Assembly: GCF_000189635.1 (NCBI RefSeq)
Contig: NW_002476204.1
Coordinates: 186,001 to 250,000 of the forward strand
Length of the DNA: 64,000 nt
Reading direction: 5' to 3'
From: Tetrahymena thermophila SB210
Lineage: Eukaryota > Ciliophora > Oligohymenophorea > Hymenostomatida > Tetrahymenidae
Shown: piece by piece, positions 1-14,000 of the stretch
How positions within the stretch are numbered: position 1 is the stretch's first letter
How the letters are laid out: the number at the start of each line of letters is the position of its first letter
The notes under the pieces: model-generated
Told to the model about the DNA's origin: nothing
Databases searched by the model: none
The model's input: only the letters and a program-made list of their open reading frames with translations
Translations under genes and position numbers: made by a program

Positions 1-3000
1 AACAAGAGTCTTGTTATTTTCCCATTGAAGATTATTGTTGCTAGTTATTTTACTGTGCCTCTTTCATTTTTTTCATCATCTCTTTAATCTTTTCTTGTGA
101 TTCGTTAGTAAGTTTAGTATTTTATTAAAGGTTTAGTATTTTCATATCATAGTATTCTTTATCATCATTCTCGTTTTAATTTTTATTGAAATCTATTGAG
201 TCATTTAACTTTAGGTCGTTCCTTTTGTATTTATTGTCACTATATTAATTTAATGATTTTTCTCTTTAGGATAACTAAGATGATTGCTTTCTTAGGATAA
301 CTTCTGATTATAATTAACAGTCAGATTCTATAATTTCCTTTTGTGTAGTTTATTAATTACAGTTGTTGAATTTCTGCTCTGAGCAAACTATTTCATGGTC
401 AAATTATTATTCTTTTTGTTGGCTTAAATTAAAATCTGATTCAAATATATCCTGATTGCTCTGCTTTATTTATTCAATTAAAAATTTATTTCTCTAGTAA
501 ATAGTACTTTCTCTGAGATTATTATTTTCATTTCCTTCTATATTTTAAAATGTATTTTAAAAATTTGACGATTCTGTTTTTAAGCACCCAGTATTATGTT
601 GTGTTTAGCTGGTTTTATGGCCATATTATAAGCTATCTCTTTGTTTAAAGTCGTTATTAGTGAAGTTATCAGTATTTTCTTTTAAATTTTGGATACTTAT
701 TTCATGTTTTTCTCCCATTTTTTTGTTTTAGATGATTTATTTTTATTGCTTTAAAAGTATTTGTTATTATTCTTCTTCTTGAATCAACTGGTTGATAGTT
801 ACGCTATTTTAATTATTCAGCTACATTTTAGAGTTGTTTAAAGAAACTTACTAATCTGATTCGTTGTTTATTTAAAAATTTTAATCACTCTAATTAGTTA
901 TAAAAGAGTTATTGTTAGATGATGATCTAAATTTCTTAATTCCTGTTATAGTTTTTCTAACTTCATGATTATTAGTCAAGCCACTAGCTCTGCATTCAGT
1001 TGAGCTGCTTCTATTTACTGGAGGAGCTTAGTTTACTAAAAGAGAGTTATCATTGCTTGGTTATTGTCTATCTCCAAACAGACACAATGCTGCATTTCTA
1101 GATAAGCATGACTAATTTGGAGTATTTATATTATTCTCAGACTGATCGTTTTATAATATATTTACTGATATTTATTTACTAGGAGAATAAATATAGCTAG
1201 CGTTAATTGAAGATAAAGCTCCTTATTACTGTTTTTTAGATGTGTATTGAATATGACTTTCATTTAAAACCTTTTAATTGATTACTTTACTGCTATTTTC
1301 TCTTTTAAGGAGAGCTTTACTACTAAACGAAGGAGGAAGACATTCAGTTTTACCTGCACCTGATTACTATATATTTGAGTGACTAAAATTTTTAGTTAGG
1401 CTTTAAGCATTCTAAGATAGTCTTATCAAAGAACTCATTGATTATATTTCTTCTTATTCATTTTCTTTATTTTATTGTTGCAATGCTGAGCGGGAGACAA
1501 ACCTAGAGCTGCTTGATTCAATAATGCCTTTGCTTATTGGCGTGTTGGAAATACTTTACACATTTTTGCAAAAATATTTATTAAATTCATAATCCTAATT
1601 TAACTTTAATTCTTCATCATTTTAAACATTACTATTAAAATAAGTATTATTCTTACGCATGTTTTAGTTGATGCAACTGATATTTTTTATTTCAGGCTTT
1701 TATTAGCTATTCATTGTTTATTAGCTCTTTAGATCTGAGTAAATGCAGCTATCTTTTTCTGCTTCTGAGCATATTATTTTACTTTATCTTTCTTACTAGC
1801 TAACTAAACTCTAACGTGTAAACTAAGTTTGTATTTGCTAGTTCTATTGCTACTACATTTACACAGAATACATCGAAGGATAGTTAGAATTCTCAGTTTA
1901 TTCCTAAATAGTCATAAATCTCATTTTATTACTACTATTGAAGCTAATAATTTAATTTTATTTATTTCTATTAGAATGAGATTCATAGTTTTCTTTGCAA
2001 TTTAGAGCTTTGAATCCACTACTCTTTTATGAACAAACAGATTCATAAGCCCCTGGTTAAATAATCTGTCTTTAATTTTTAAGATTAATGCTTGCTTCTT
2101 AAGTGTTTTATTTTTAATTTATTTCTTCTGCAGGATGAGTTGTTAAATGAACTTAATTAATTTAAAAGCTACTATTTGTGTTCATTTAAACTTGTGTATT
2201 AATAGTAGGAATAGCATTCAACAATGACTAGTATTACTATTATGAATCCTCATTGATTTAGTTATTGCTACTTTATACTTGATATGATTGAATATTGTTA
2301 GAGCTATTTACAAAGCTATTTCTGTTATTATCTTAGTGTGAAACACTCCTTAGCTTTCTGAATTTTTTTTCAAAGCTTTAGTTTACATTTTGACAATCTC
2401 CATAACTAGAATTCAAAGCGCAATTAAAGCTATTATTCATCGAATTATTATAATTTAAAAAATAGTTGCTCTGTTCTTTACCACTTTTATTAGATAAAGG
2501 ATTAAACTAATTAGGAATATTGTTCTGGCTGCTTTAATTTTTTGTGCTCTGCAATTAAGAGCTGAGGATATTAAGCTGATTAAATTTAATTTAGCTAGTA
2601 GGTTTAATAGTATTTTATTGATCATTTATTTAAGTGAATGTCTAAAAAACATTAGCCTTTTGCATATTTGAATTTTTAAAAGTATCTTAGCTATTATTTA
2701 AAAACACATTATTATTATTATTGTTACTACTCTATTCGTTAAGATTATTAGGATTAATACTATCCTACAATAATTAATTTTAGGATTACTAATTTGATCT
2801 AGAGTTAGAAGAGAAACTCCTAATCTTTTTAATAGGATTTTTAACGTTTTCATTATTAACTGAACTGCAAATTTTATATTGTATGCCCTATAAATTTATA
2901 GAGTTATTTAAACTTTACTATAGATTAGAACCAGTTATCTGTCCATTTGTATATATGTTATTTATATTTTAAAAGTCAGAATTTTATTGTTTATCATCGT

Positions 3001-5301
3001 TGACCTGATAAAAGCTGCTTGTGCTTCTGTTGTTTAACTAATTGTTTCCGAAAGTATTTTAACTAATACTTCTTTTCTTTTATTCTATTGACTTAAAAGA
3101 ATTGTTAGTCCTGTACGAATATCCTTCTATGTAGCATTATGAAATGTTATCACAGCTTTCTAACTACTCTGTATAGACTATTGGGCCTTTCAAACTGCTA
3201 GCATCATTAATTCTGTTTGAAAAAGACTCTTTAGGGTAGTCACTTCTAACATTTTAATCCATTTATATGTTTGGTTTTTATTTAATGCAAATATTTTCGT
3301 TGGTTGCAGAAATATTTTATAATTTATTACTATTCTAAGCTTATCTTAACATACTATTTTAAGTGTTATTTTGATCTTGTACAAAGGAGGGGTTTTGAAA
3401 TTTATTCTGTCTCATTTATGAGTTTTAAACATTTTATTTGAAATTGTTAAAAGTGCTACTGTTACTTTTAGGATCAAGCTATTCATAATTTTCATAAATA
3501 TTTAGGTGGTCATTCTAACTTTATATATTTTCTCCTTACTCCACTTAATCCATGTAATTTTGAGCATTTTCATTTGCTTCACTTTCAAATGCTTGTTGTA
3601 ATTATTTTACAACATTAAAAGAAGTTTATTGCTACTCTTCTAAATTATTTAAATTTTCCTAGCCCTGTCTGCAAGTTAATTTTATTTTAGATTGAGGCTG
3701 GTTTTGCATTTCGCGAGAGGTATTTTGCTAACTCTATAAAGTTTTATGGATGGTTTTTAATATATGATCTTCTTTAATTAATTCACGGAGAATCTCTAGC
3801 TGTCTTGGATTCAAATCTGCTTAGTTATTTGACATTTAACTTTCGTTTAAGGCTATGAAATTTCTAACCAACTCAACATTTAGAGGAGATTAAGCGCAAA
3901 TACTTTCTTAAGCATTAGCTGAAAGTAAGCCATCTGAAATTTGTTTAGAGTTTTTCCTGCTTCTAATTAACTATTCAAGGCTTACGTATTTTTTTGGCAC
4001 TTCTGCTGCCTAACCCTCGTTAATTCCTGCTTAATACTAGTAAATAGAGGAATTATTAGGGACTATGGAGTTATAATTTTAACTTAAATTTTCAACATGT
4101 AGCTGTTGAGTGTTATTAGACTCATAATTATTTTATTCATTATCAAACTAAACACTTAACTAATAGTTTTACTATCTACTGTTATTGCTATTGCAAATAT
4201 TAAAATTATTATGTTTCTCTTACTAATTTTACAGGCCACCATTTTTATTTTGAAACTCTATCCTATTTTCAGAGTTTTAAAAATTAATCTCAGGAATAAT
4301 GACATCAATATCTTAATAGTTTGAATAATCTTTCTCAACACTGTCTTCTGTTTCTTTTATATTTGTCAAAATTTAATTTCCACTTTATTAAAATCCATGT
4401 CTTCTTGAAGTTTGACCATTAGATAAATTATTATTAATGACATTATTTCTAGCTGATAATTCTTCGCAATTGAATTGCATAATTGAATCAGATTAATTAC
4501 TCCTTTGAGATAAGTTTCGTGAAAATCCATTTTTAAAAATACCAGTTGGCCCAAAGCTAATTGAGCCATTTTTTGAATCGTTTTTAATGTTAAAAATCCT
4601 ATTCATATGCTAAGAACTTGCTTTTGAATTAATTTATTGGCTATACTTTGTCCCTTCTTAAACACTCGATTGCTAAATACTTTCTTCGTTAATATTTTCT
4701 CCTTATTTTTACATGTGCTAAATAAATTGTTAATTCTTCATTGGTCCTAAGCTTTTTATATAACCAGATTCTATTTGCATATGTTTGAGTGTCATTTCAT
4801 TTTCAGAACCTATATTTGCACAAGATCCCTCAAACGGAGCGAGATGATTTATATTTTAAATATATTTTTCGTCTTATTCTAATTCTTGAGAAATATTTTC
4901 CCAGCCGTTTTCAAATGCTTTTTACATAATCACTCTTTGAGCATTCTTATTTGATAATAAATCTCTTATTTCCTCTGGATGCACTTCAGTTCCATTAAGT
5001 TTTAACTTTCCTATATCAATAAAATGAAAACATGATAAACTAACTCTACTTAAAAAATCATTAAGAAGATAATAGATTTTTATTGAAGTAGATTAAATAA
5101 AAAAAGTAATATTTACCATTAATTTAATTAAATTAATAGCGATTCAGTAATGAATTCTATGTTTCTTCTAACTATGTTTAATTTAATGAGCTAATTGTTC
5201 CCTTTTTTAATATTTCAAAATTATTTGAGTGTGTTTAGAAAATAATCAACAAAGCAAAAATTGAGTAAATTATTTACTGAAGCTGATGGCTGATTTCCCA
5301 T
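1..5301 (-). CDS. Giant Gln/Asn-rich protein, N-terminal part (runs off left edge)
   Basis: Three exons are inferred: 5278-5301, 5117-5190 and 1-5048, with GT..AG introns at 5191-5277 and 5049-5116. The start MGNQPSAS follows an open start context, and Gly2 could be myristoylated. The first ~130 residues are ordinary, mixed and helix-like (for example FHFIDIGKLKLNGTEVHP and NAQRVIMQKAFENGWENI). The remaining ~1580 residues are dominated by Gln, Asn, Ser, Lys and Glu with poly-N and poly-Q runs. The codon phase at 4858, deep inside exon 3, is the same as at position 109, so the frame stays open to the edge, which strongly supports coding. I recognise no domain. The C-terminus lies outside the window. 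The function is unknown; such proteins are common in ciliates, often as disordered regulators or scaffolds, but that is inference. Confidence 0.8.
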
Positions 5302-6324
5302 TTTTAAAAAATTATTATTATTAAAATTGACTTTAAGATGAAGTAGAAATAAATATGATTTTTTTGTTGAATAAATCTAGGCTAGCTAGTATTGATAACT
5401 TTACTTTTGTAGATAGTTTCTTTTTTCTATCTATTAAATCTCCTATTCGTTGAAACTATCTATTTAATATATCTTTTATTTTCAAATTTAATTGATTTTG
5501 ACAAACATAATTAAACAAACAAACAAACAAACCTATTGGATTCTATTTAATTAAGAGAATCCTATCTATCATTCTCCCAATTATTAATTCACTTTTTTTA
5601 ATTTCAAATTTCAATAGCTGCAGCTACTTTATCATTCAATCATTTAAAAATTCTATCTATCGTAACTTTGTTTAATAAATAGATATATAAATAGAGGTAG
5701 CTGTCAATGAAATAATTATTTCATTTCAGTTAAGTAAATCCTATTTAAATTTGTATAAATATTTTACACAAAATAAATAAAATTTGATTTAATATTAGTA
5801 TTTTTATTATTTCTTTTCTATAAAATTAACTTACAAATAAATCAAAAATTTAATTTTTCAAATATAAAATGTTTTTATTCAATTAATTAAATTTAGTAAC
5901 AAATTTTTGTACTATCTTTAAATTTAAAAGTCAATTTTAATTTTTTATCTTTAATTTCTGATTGGAGTGTTTTGTTATATTTGTGCAAAACAAACAGCAA
6001 TATTTGCATTAAGTTTTATGTCAAGATAAATAAATAAAGATAGCTGTTCAATCAAATAATTATTTAATCTCAATTAAGTAAATTCTATTTAAATTTGTAA
6101 ATATATTTTACATAAAAAATACAGTTTGATTTTTTTTTAAATATTATTATTTATTATTTTTGAATAAAATTAGCTTATAAATAATTAATTAATTTTTTAA
6201 AAAATAAAATAAAATATTTTTTATTAAATTAATATAAAATTAATTACTAATTTTTTATTAAATTAGCATAAAATTAATTACAAATTTTTTATTTTTTATT
6301 TTAAAAATAAACTTTAACTTTATT
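5302..6324. other. Spacer with hairpin and duplicated 3' gene end
   Basis: No gene is seen. It holds an 11-bp inverted repeat (5410-5420 with 5452-5462), a short ACAA/CAAA run near 5515-5530, and two tandem diverged copies of the flank and 3' end of the nucleoside hydrolase gene (see the repeat entry). Confidence 0.7.
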
Positions 6325-6385
6325 TCATTAATTATTGATTGGAGTGTTTTTGTTGCATTTGTGTAAAGCAGAAAGCATTTCTTCC
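5680..6385. repeat. Tandem duplication covering the 3' end of the nucleoside hydrolase gene
   Basis: The outer copy is about 5680-6014 and the inner copy about 6024-6385, the latter running into the last codons of the gene. Shared landmarks occur in the same order: TAGCTGT, AATAATTATTT, TTAAGTAAAT.CTATTTAAATTTGTA, CAGTTTGATT/AAATTTGATT, then TGATTGGAGTGTTT, ATTTGTG.AAA and AAGCATTT/ATTTGCATT. The copies are diverged by point changes and small indels, so the event is not recent. The outer copy has no usable open frame and is a relic of the gene end. Confidence 0.75.
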
Positions 6386-7406
6386 CAAAAAGCATTTAAA
6401 TCTAACCCAACAGCAACGTTTGTATTAGGTTTTCTACCGGTTGTTTTATATTCATCAACTACAGTTCTACCATCACAATATTCACTATTTGTTTCAATAA
6501 CTACATTAAGGAATTTTACTGTAAATGCATCTGGATTTATGACATAATAAACAGCGCATGGATCATGAAGAGGAACTAAATCTAATCCAAATACAGTCTT
6601 ATAAGTGTGTTTAAAGAAGGTCATTAATCCTACTATATTTTCGCCAAAATGAGTTTTCATTGCCTTTAATTTATCAAAAATATCTTCTGTAATTGAGACT
6701 TAATGTGTTAACTCTATAGGCACCATAGTTAATGGCAATCCAGAAGTGAATATGATTTTTGAAGCTTCGGGGTCAATACCTAGTAATATTTTTAGATTTT
6801 ATTAATACAATTTGCGTAATATACAGACTATATTATTTACCTATATTAAATTCAGAACATGGGAACCAGTTTCCAATTCCAATAGCTCCTCCCATTAAAG
6901 AAATTTATTCAATGTAATCCTTAAAATCAGGGAAAGTTGATAAAAGTAAAGCAAGATTTGTTAAACAACCAGTTGCTACGAAGTGTATTTTCTTTGGTAA
7001 ACTTTTTATCTTGAGATAAATTTAATGAAGTACATCTTCTGTAATTGCTTTTTAATCAGTATCAGGAAGGACACAACCATCAAGCCCACTATCTCCATGG
7101 ATGCTTTCAGCAGTAGTCACCTTTCTAGTCAATGGTTTAGCCATACCCTTATAAACTGGAATTCCATATATACCTCCCATTCTTAATATTTTTAATGCAT
7201 TGTTAGTAACCTTTTCTAATGTGTTATTTCCATAAACAGTAGAAATTCCTTTATAATTTTGTAATTAAAATTTTTTATCTTGAACAAAATTATTTACCAA
7301 TAAGCTCAACTTTTTCAGAGTAAGCAGCCATATAAATAGCCATAGCATCATCATGACCTGGATCACAATCAAGCCAAAGTAATTTTTTTTCTGTTTAATT
7401 TGACAT
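6325..7406 (-). CDS. Inosine/uridine-preferring nucleoside hydrolase
   Basis: Three exons (7298-7406, 6841-7248, 6325-6779) with GT..AG introns of 49 and 61 nt encode 323 residues, the normal family size. The enzyme hydrolyses the N-glycosidic bond of nucleosides to ribose and free base, the first step of purine/pyrimidine salvage, usually in the cytosol. The N-terminal calcium-binding signature is complete (LDCDPGHDDAMA, Asp13, Asp15, Asp19 and Asp20). ATGCLTNLALLL, SLMGGA and SEFNIGIDPEAS follow in family order, as does PLHDPCAVYY with the late metal-binding Asp and the catalytic His region. The stop TGA comes right after a TAA read as Gln. Substrate preference cannot be set from sequence. 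The 3' end has a diverged tandem copy downstream. Confidence 0.93.
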
Positions 7407-8051
7407 TTTAATATTAATTTATCACTATCACCTAAAATCAAATAACTAAATTTAATTATTTTATTGAATCTCAATACTCTTTAATATAAATAATATAAAA
7501 ACTTAAAAGTATCTTTTTAGAAATCATATAAGAAATGCTGATTGTCAAAGTTAATATTCTTGGATATTCATTCTTTTTTGATATTATTAATTAGAATTAG
7601 ATTTCATTTTTTTTGATACTTGAATGGAATGTCCTGTAAAATTAGATTATTACATTACATAAATAATTTGTTATTGAATTTAAAAACCTTTTAGAAATCC
7701 AAAAAAAACAAAACAAAATAAGTTTACTTACTTTGTTAACATAAATAACTATTTCTTTAACAATTCATTAAATACTATAAATATAAAAATTAATTTTTGT
7801 ATTTCTAATTTATTTATTTATTAAAAATTATTCTAAAAAATTTTTTTGAAAAAGCATTCGCTCTAACTTTTAAAATCTTTGTGTGTTGGTATATCTTTAG
7901 TTAATGAAAAATTGATTGAAATTTGATAAATATTGAAATACTAAAATTCAGATGTTCTGATTATAAATATCTATCTATATATTACTAAAGAAATATGTTT
8001 CGTTTTAAATATTTTTATAAATTAATTTTTTATTGTAATTTACAACTTTTT
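7407..8051. other. AT-rich spacer
   Basis: Nothing beyond homopolymer-rich AT sequence is seen between the 5' end of the nucleoside hydrolase and the 3' end of VPS8. Confidence 0.6.
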
Positions 8052-11000
8052 TCAAGAAGTGTATTTTTATTTTTTAACAACAGGGTCTTTTTCAAATAAA
8101 GAATATTTTTATTCAATCATTTTATCAAAATTTTTTAATTTTTTAATTCTTCTTAATTTGTTGAACTTTTAAATTTCTTTTGTTTCTTCTTCCACAACGC
8201 TTTTAACAGTTTCAAAGTAGCTATTGTTCCTGCTCAAACTTAAATCTGAAGATCTTCTATTCGATTCTAATCTTTCTTATAATAATTCTAGTTATTTTCT
8301 AATGAATAAATTAAGTTTGTTAATGTCAATATCCTATCTTGATATAATCAAAAAGTATAGCTAATTCTTAGCTCTTATGCATTCCAAGCAAATTCTCAAA
8401 TTTTTCTATCTAAAGTAGCATTCTTTATGATATGAGTGTCCACAATTAAAAATAATTATCTAGCCAGAATCCTCATCTTCTTCATTATTTTGAATAAAAG
8501 ATGAATCATCAACTGAAGTAGATAAGCTTGAATTAGCAGAACTGGATGTTTGAAGCTCGCTTTTTTAAATAATTTATTTCCTTATTTTTCTTTTAACTTT
8601 ATCCATTGAGTTGAGTTAATCAAAACAAGTTGAGCAGTGGCTAAACGAGAAAGTTCCTTTTAAAAACTTTTCTGATCCAGATTACATCTAATTTGTTAAA
8701 TCCTATTAAATGTAAATCAGACAATTATAAAGGACTTAATAAGAATCAATGCTATTTTATAATAGCTATCTAAAAGTATCCTTTAGATCTGTTATGCTGA
8801 TATCAGAATAGCTGCTTCTCAGCTTATCTAAAAACCTATCCATATCTACATTATCTGCAATTTGCATTATAGTACTTCCTATAGATTGAGAAAATATTTT
8901 ACGTAGATTTATCAGAGAGTCCTTTGTATCTATATCAGGGAATTTTTTACAACTTTAAACTAACAAATCTAACAGCAAAAACCAAGAATCAGAATTATCT
9001 GTTTATTTATGTAGAGTGCATATATCAAACATTTTTTGCATTCTACAATTAATTTATTTTGTAAATTGCTATATTTTTTCGTTTGAAGCATTAGCATTCA
9101 TTTGCATTTAATTTACGTCTGAAATATTGTAAGATTAGTTAAAAGTTTATGATTCCGTTCTTTAAATAGAAATGCTTACTCCAGTCTAGCGAATTTCTCC
9201 TTCTTCGTTATTTTCTATATTATCAAAATGAGTAGATTGATTTCTACCACCCATTAAATCGCTCATGAATACATTCAATGGATTGTTAATGAATGTATTT
9301 GTTGGCATATTCTACATCCTTTGATAGAAATCTTCTAAGTATTTTTTATACTAATAGAGAGAGTTATCTAACATTTTTATTTGTGACTTTAAAGCCTATT
9401 CTTATAGACCCATTCTCAAATATATAAAGGTGCACACTTCAAGATATTACTTCTCGAGACAAATTTTTAGAATATCCTACATTTTTTAAATAAATTTTAA
9501 ATAAATAAACTCAAAAAATAATTTTGTTTGCTTACTTCGAATGGATAAAAATCTAAGCTAGTAATTTCATTTAGTACATCATCTTCGGGCTTATTCAATT
9601 AGCACATAAGCTTAATGTTTAGAATCAAAATACCCTTATCAACTTTTAGTGATTCAATTAGTTAAGGATTAGACTTAAGTTTCAATTTGTATTGCTTAAT
9701 CACATTCTAAATGTAAAGAAGTTGTAAATTAGGATTGTTCTCAAGTTAAGAAATGATATCGTGCTCTGCATCATTCAAAAACTTTTGAAAGAGCTGGTGA
9801 GTCCTTTCAGAATCAATTTTAATAAAATCGGGTAACTTTACTCTCATTATATCTTTAAGCATTTCATATTTTTTAGGATCTTCGCTTCTACTTTCTGTCA
9901 AATTTTACCACATCCAGTCAAAAATTAAACGACTCATAGTTTTATTAGATGATTATATGTATGAGTCTATAGCTCTGTGATAGTGTCCTCTTAAAAATAA
10001 AATATGACTTCTGGCTGTAGCAAATTCAGTTAGGTCAAGGAGTTAAGATAAAAGCTACATCTAACCATTATCTTTTCCAATCACATCTAAAATATATTTA
10101 ATTAAACTAAGTAAAAATTCACTTCTCAATAGCTATGAAAGCTCTCTAAAATCAACTTTATCATCTCTACCTTCAGAATATATTTTAGCTTACTTTTGTA
10201 ACTCTTCTTAAGGAAATTCCAATCTATCTAAGGTTTTAGGGTACTAAGACAAATAGAAAACTATATCAACAACTTTTTCTTTTTTGAATTTAAATAAACC
10301 AACAAGATAATTTGAGCTGTAGCTGCATTAAGATTGGTAAATCATATTTGCTAAAAATAAATAAAAACTTGACAAAAGATTAGACCTACGTAAATTTAGT
10401 CTTCCATCAAACTCTGAGGGATGAGCTTTCTCCACCAAAAGTTAGTACGCTGTTAGATCTTATTCATCAGATCCATCTATATCAGTATTGATAGATTTTT
10501 AAATGTAAGTAACATCTTCATAAGTGTTACGTGGGAGTGTAGACCTCGTTACAAAATTGAATTGTGAATCTATTTCAAGAGTAATTGCAATGATTTATCG
10601 GAGAAGTACTTCTGAATAAAATACTTTTTTATTTGTACAGAATTCAGCAGTTTGTTCCCATAAATTTTGGACATTTAAGTCCCTTAGGATTTATTTGAGT
10701 TTTGTTTAATCTTCATCAATAATTTTCAAAGGTTTTTCAGAAAAGAAAACAGCTAATACTTAGAAAAACACCTGAGGCCATCTTTATAGACAAACTTTAA
10801 TATTTTGAGGAAAAGAAATCCAAGACTCAAAAGTTAAGACTACTTATTTATAATCATTGTCATTTATATATTCTCCATCAATAAGTTTCTATTGAATGCA
10901 TAAGCGGAAATACCACAAAGCTCTAAGACCAAAATATTCACACTTGATTTTCAGAGGGTCTTAAAGAAGACTCAATATCAGCTATTCTTTTAGAAAATCG

Positions 11001-14000
11001 TTTTCTTCTGGATCTATTTCTCTAATTAATGAGCTTGAAGGATCATAAATGGCTGCAGCTTTCTCTTCAGGATTTAGTAGAGAGGGGTCCATAATAAAGC
11101 TTTTTTATTTACCTTTATTCTTTTCTTCCCATTTACGCAAGGAAGCAACAAATTAATTCCAAAATATCATCAATGGTGATATGAAATCAGGATTTGTAGA
11201 CCTAGTACTTAAATAAATCAGTGCTGTAATTAATTACTTCTCCATGCTTAGCTATACTAAAGGTTTGATATCTAAATTTTCAAGATCAAGACTAGTCAGT
11301 ATCTACTAAATAATCCTTAAATTTCCTCTTGATTAATAGTAATCTATAATATCAGTTATCACATCATTATGTATATTTGTTATCTATTTATATTAAGTTT
11401 TTTAAATAGAAATTATTTATTTATTCATTCATTCATTTATTTTTTAGTTAGAATTTAAATTTTCATCCAAAATTTTTCATCAAAAAATAAATTCATTTTC
11501 TTTATGGTAAAATTTTTTTTTTAATCGAATTTTGTATATAAATTATAATAGGATTTATATCAAAATTAAAAAATAATTAATAAGGAAGCACAAAAAAGAA
11601 AGAAGAATTTCGATTAGTAAAATAAAATAATTTTTAATTGCAGCCAATAAAAGAATTAATTGATTTATTTTTTATTTTTAATAAATTAATTTGTTTGGAA
11701 TAAATAAAATTTACTTTTCCTTCAAGAATAAATGGCTCAAGACACTCTATAAAAAAATCCATATTTCCTAATATTTTTCCACAACTTTAACGTATATCGT
11801 AGAAGATAGTTTCTTATAGTTGGCAGTTTACTAAAAATTCCATGGCAAATATCAATCTGTCATGCTCAGGAAGGAAATGGATATCACAAAAAGCAGATTA
11901 GTTTGATTGATTAGAAACCATTTAAATTGATGCAAAAGAGGAATGAGACGACTATGCTTTTTCTTCTTTTACAGAGAAAGCACTTTATCCAAAATTTTAA
12001 GAAACTTATTCTTCCCTTAACTACTTTAGCAGCTTATCTGTATAATTTAAAGCTGTTCTTTCTATTTATGGGACCAACAAATCTTTTATATCAAATTTTT
12101 ATAAACCATTATGAGCAAATTTATGATAGCCTGAATATATAATATGTAAGAAAGACATAGCATTTAGGTATTCTCCTTATTTTAAAAGTTCTTCCAAAGT
12201 TGCTCTCCAAGAAACTAAATTAATGCAAGCAAATTGGGAACGTTTTGAGTCAGATTTATTATTTTCTAATAAAATATAGCACTTTTATAATAGAATTGAA
12301 AAGCTAACACTGTTTGAATATATTATTTATGTTTTAGACTCATTGATAATAACTTCAGATTAAGAATTTTTAAGTGACTATGATTTAATTAACTAATCTT
12401 AATCTTTAATGGCAGTTTATTTTATGCTAAGTTCTTATTATTATTTTACTGTTTTTTAAGCTTTCAGTTAATAAGAATCTAAATCATAAACTGTAGGTTT
12501 GATTTCTAACTATGGCAATTTCATTTTAAACGAACTGATTGAGACAAGACTTATGAATTTAAGAAAACTCGATCTAAAATCAGTTGTATTTATTAAGAAT
12601 AATTAATCGTTAAAGTCACAGATCAAAACAATATTTTTGTATAATGCTCCAATAAATTTGATACTAGTGTAATGTCTTATTCTCCTTTTTAGTTCAAATG
12701 AATATTTATTCCTTATTTTCATTTTGCCTAATTTTTAGGAAATAATTTAAATTTAACAAATAAAACTAATTTGAGAAAGAATTTATATATTTTACCATAG
12801 TCTTTAATTGACTCTTCTTAGTGCTTAGACAATATCCCAACGTATAAGAAGTTGGTAAATGAAACTAAAAACATAAGCTAGTTTTCTTTGCCTACCTTAA
12901 TTTCACTCCACAGAAAACTATTTTTTACCTTTTTAATGATTGTATCCATCTTTTCGACATACTTAAACATAGGTTTAGCTTTCATTTTTTACAATCTAAT
13001 TCTAATAATAAATAACTTTTCTGGACTTGAAAGTCCAACTATAAAATCGTCTTCTCTATCATAATCGTATTAAAAGTATTTTTATTGCATAAGTTTACTG
13101 AGAACATTAATTGAAGTTATAGGAAACAACTATTTTTGCATCAAAAAAACAACTTATTATTCAAAAGACAAAAAACCCTTAAAAATTTTAATAAGAGCAC
13201 TGTCTCCTCTTGCATTAATAGCAATTATATAAACTTCATCTTTCGCTGAGATCTAAGCAATTACTTTAAAGTCAATAATTAGCAGGTTGCTTTAGTTCAT
13301 CTCTTCGATTTCGTTAGAGCTGTACTTGAAGAGGTTTTTAATATAGTAAACCATTTTATTATACTTAAAATCATACATACTAATAGCTCCAGTTCTATGA
13401 CAAGCCATAATATGTCTAAAATCAGGAGTAAACTAAAGACAAACTATATCTTGAGCTTTAGCATGCTTATTATTGAGACAATAGTTTGCAAAGCAACTCA
13501 CCTCGTAAATCTTTTAAGAAACAATATCCTTAACTATAATTATGCCATTAGAAAGAGCAAAGCCAAACATTTAATCATTATGCTATGTAAAACATAAAAT
13601 TTATTATTTAAAATTTGATATTTCTTCATCTATTTCAAGACATTAATCTTCAATTATTAGTTAATTGAGATCGTTCTCTTTAAAAGTAGGTATATAATTT
13701 TCAAATGGGAAGACTCTCTTTTACTAAGTCGCAGCAACACTGTTGAAGGCTAAATTAATAGACTAGCTAAAACTTAATGAACTATTTTATTCATTTCCTT
13801 AAAGTAAACAAAGTTCCTTTTTCTCTAATCTATCTAAAATATTTTTTTGCTGTTAAAACTCTATGTAATTTTCTATCTCTGTAAAGTCCTCAAAATTATT
13901 ATCATATGTTTCCTTTTAATGTTAAGATATTTAGCTATATTTATTTATCATTTAATTATTTCTTGGCCTTTAAACCTAAGCATTTCTTAAGTATTCAATC

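Noticed and set aside
6335-6547. Plus-strand frame of 70 residues
   Set aside because: It lies entirely antisense to exon 3 of the nucleoside hydrolase.
11731-12750. Plus-strand frame that looks coding if TGA is read as Trp or Cys, hinting at a recoded or pseudogene protein
   Set aside because: The opposite strand encodes an uninterrupted stretch of VPS8 (RATLEELLKQGEYLNAM, LPEHDRLIFAMEFLV) that joins both flanking exons in frame. The plus-strand reading is its shadow.
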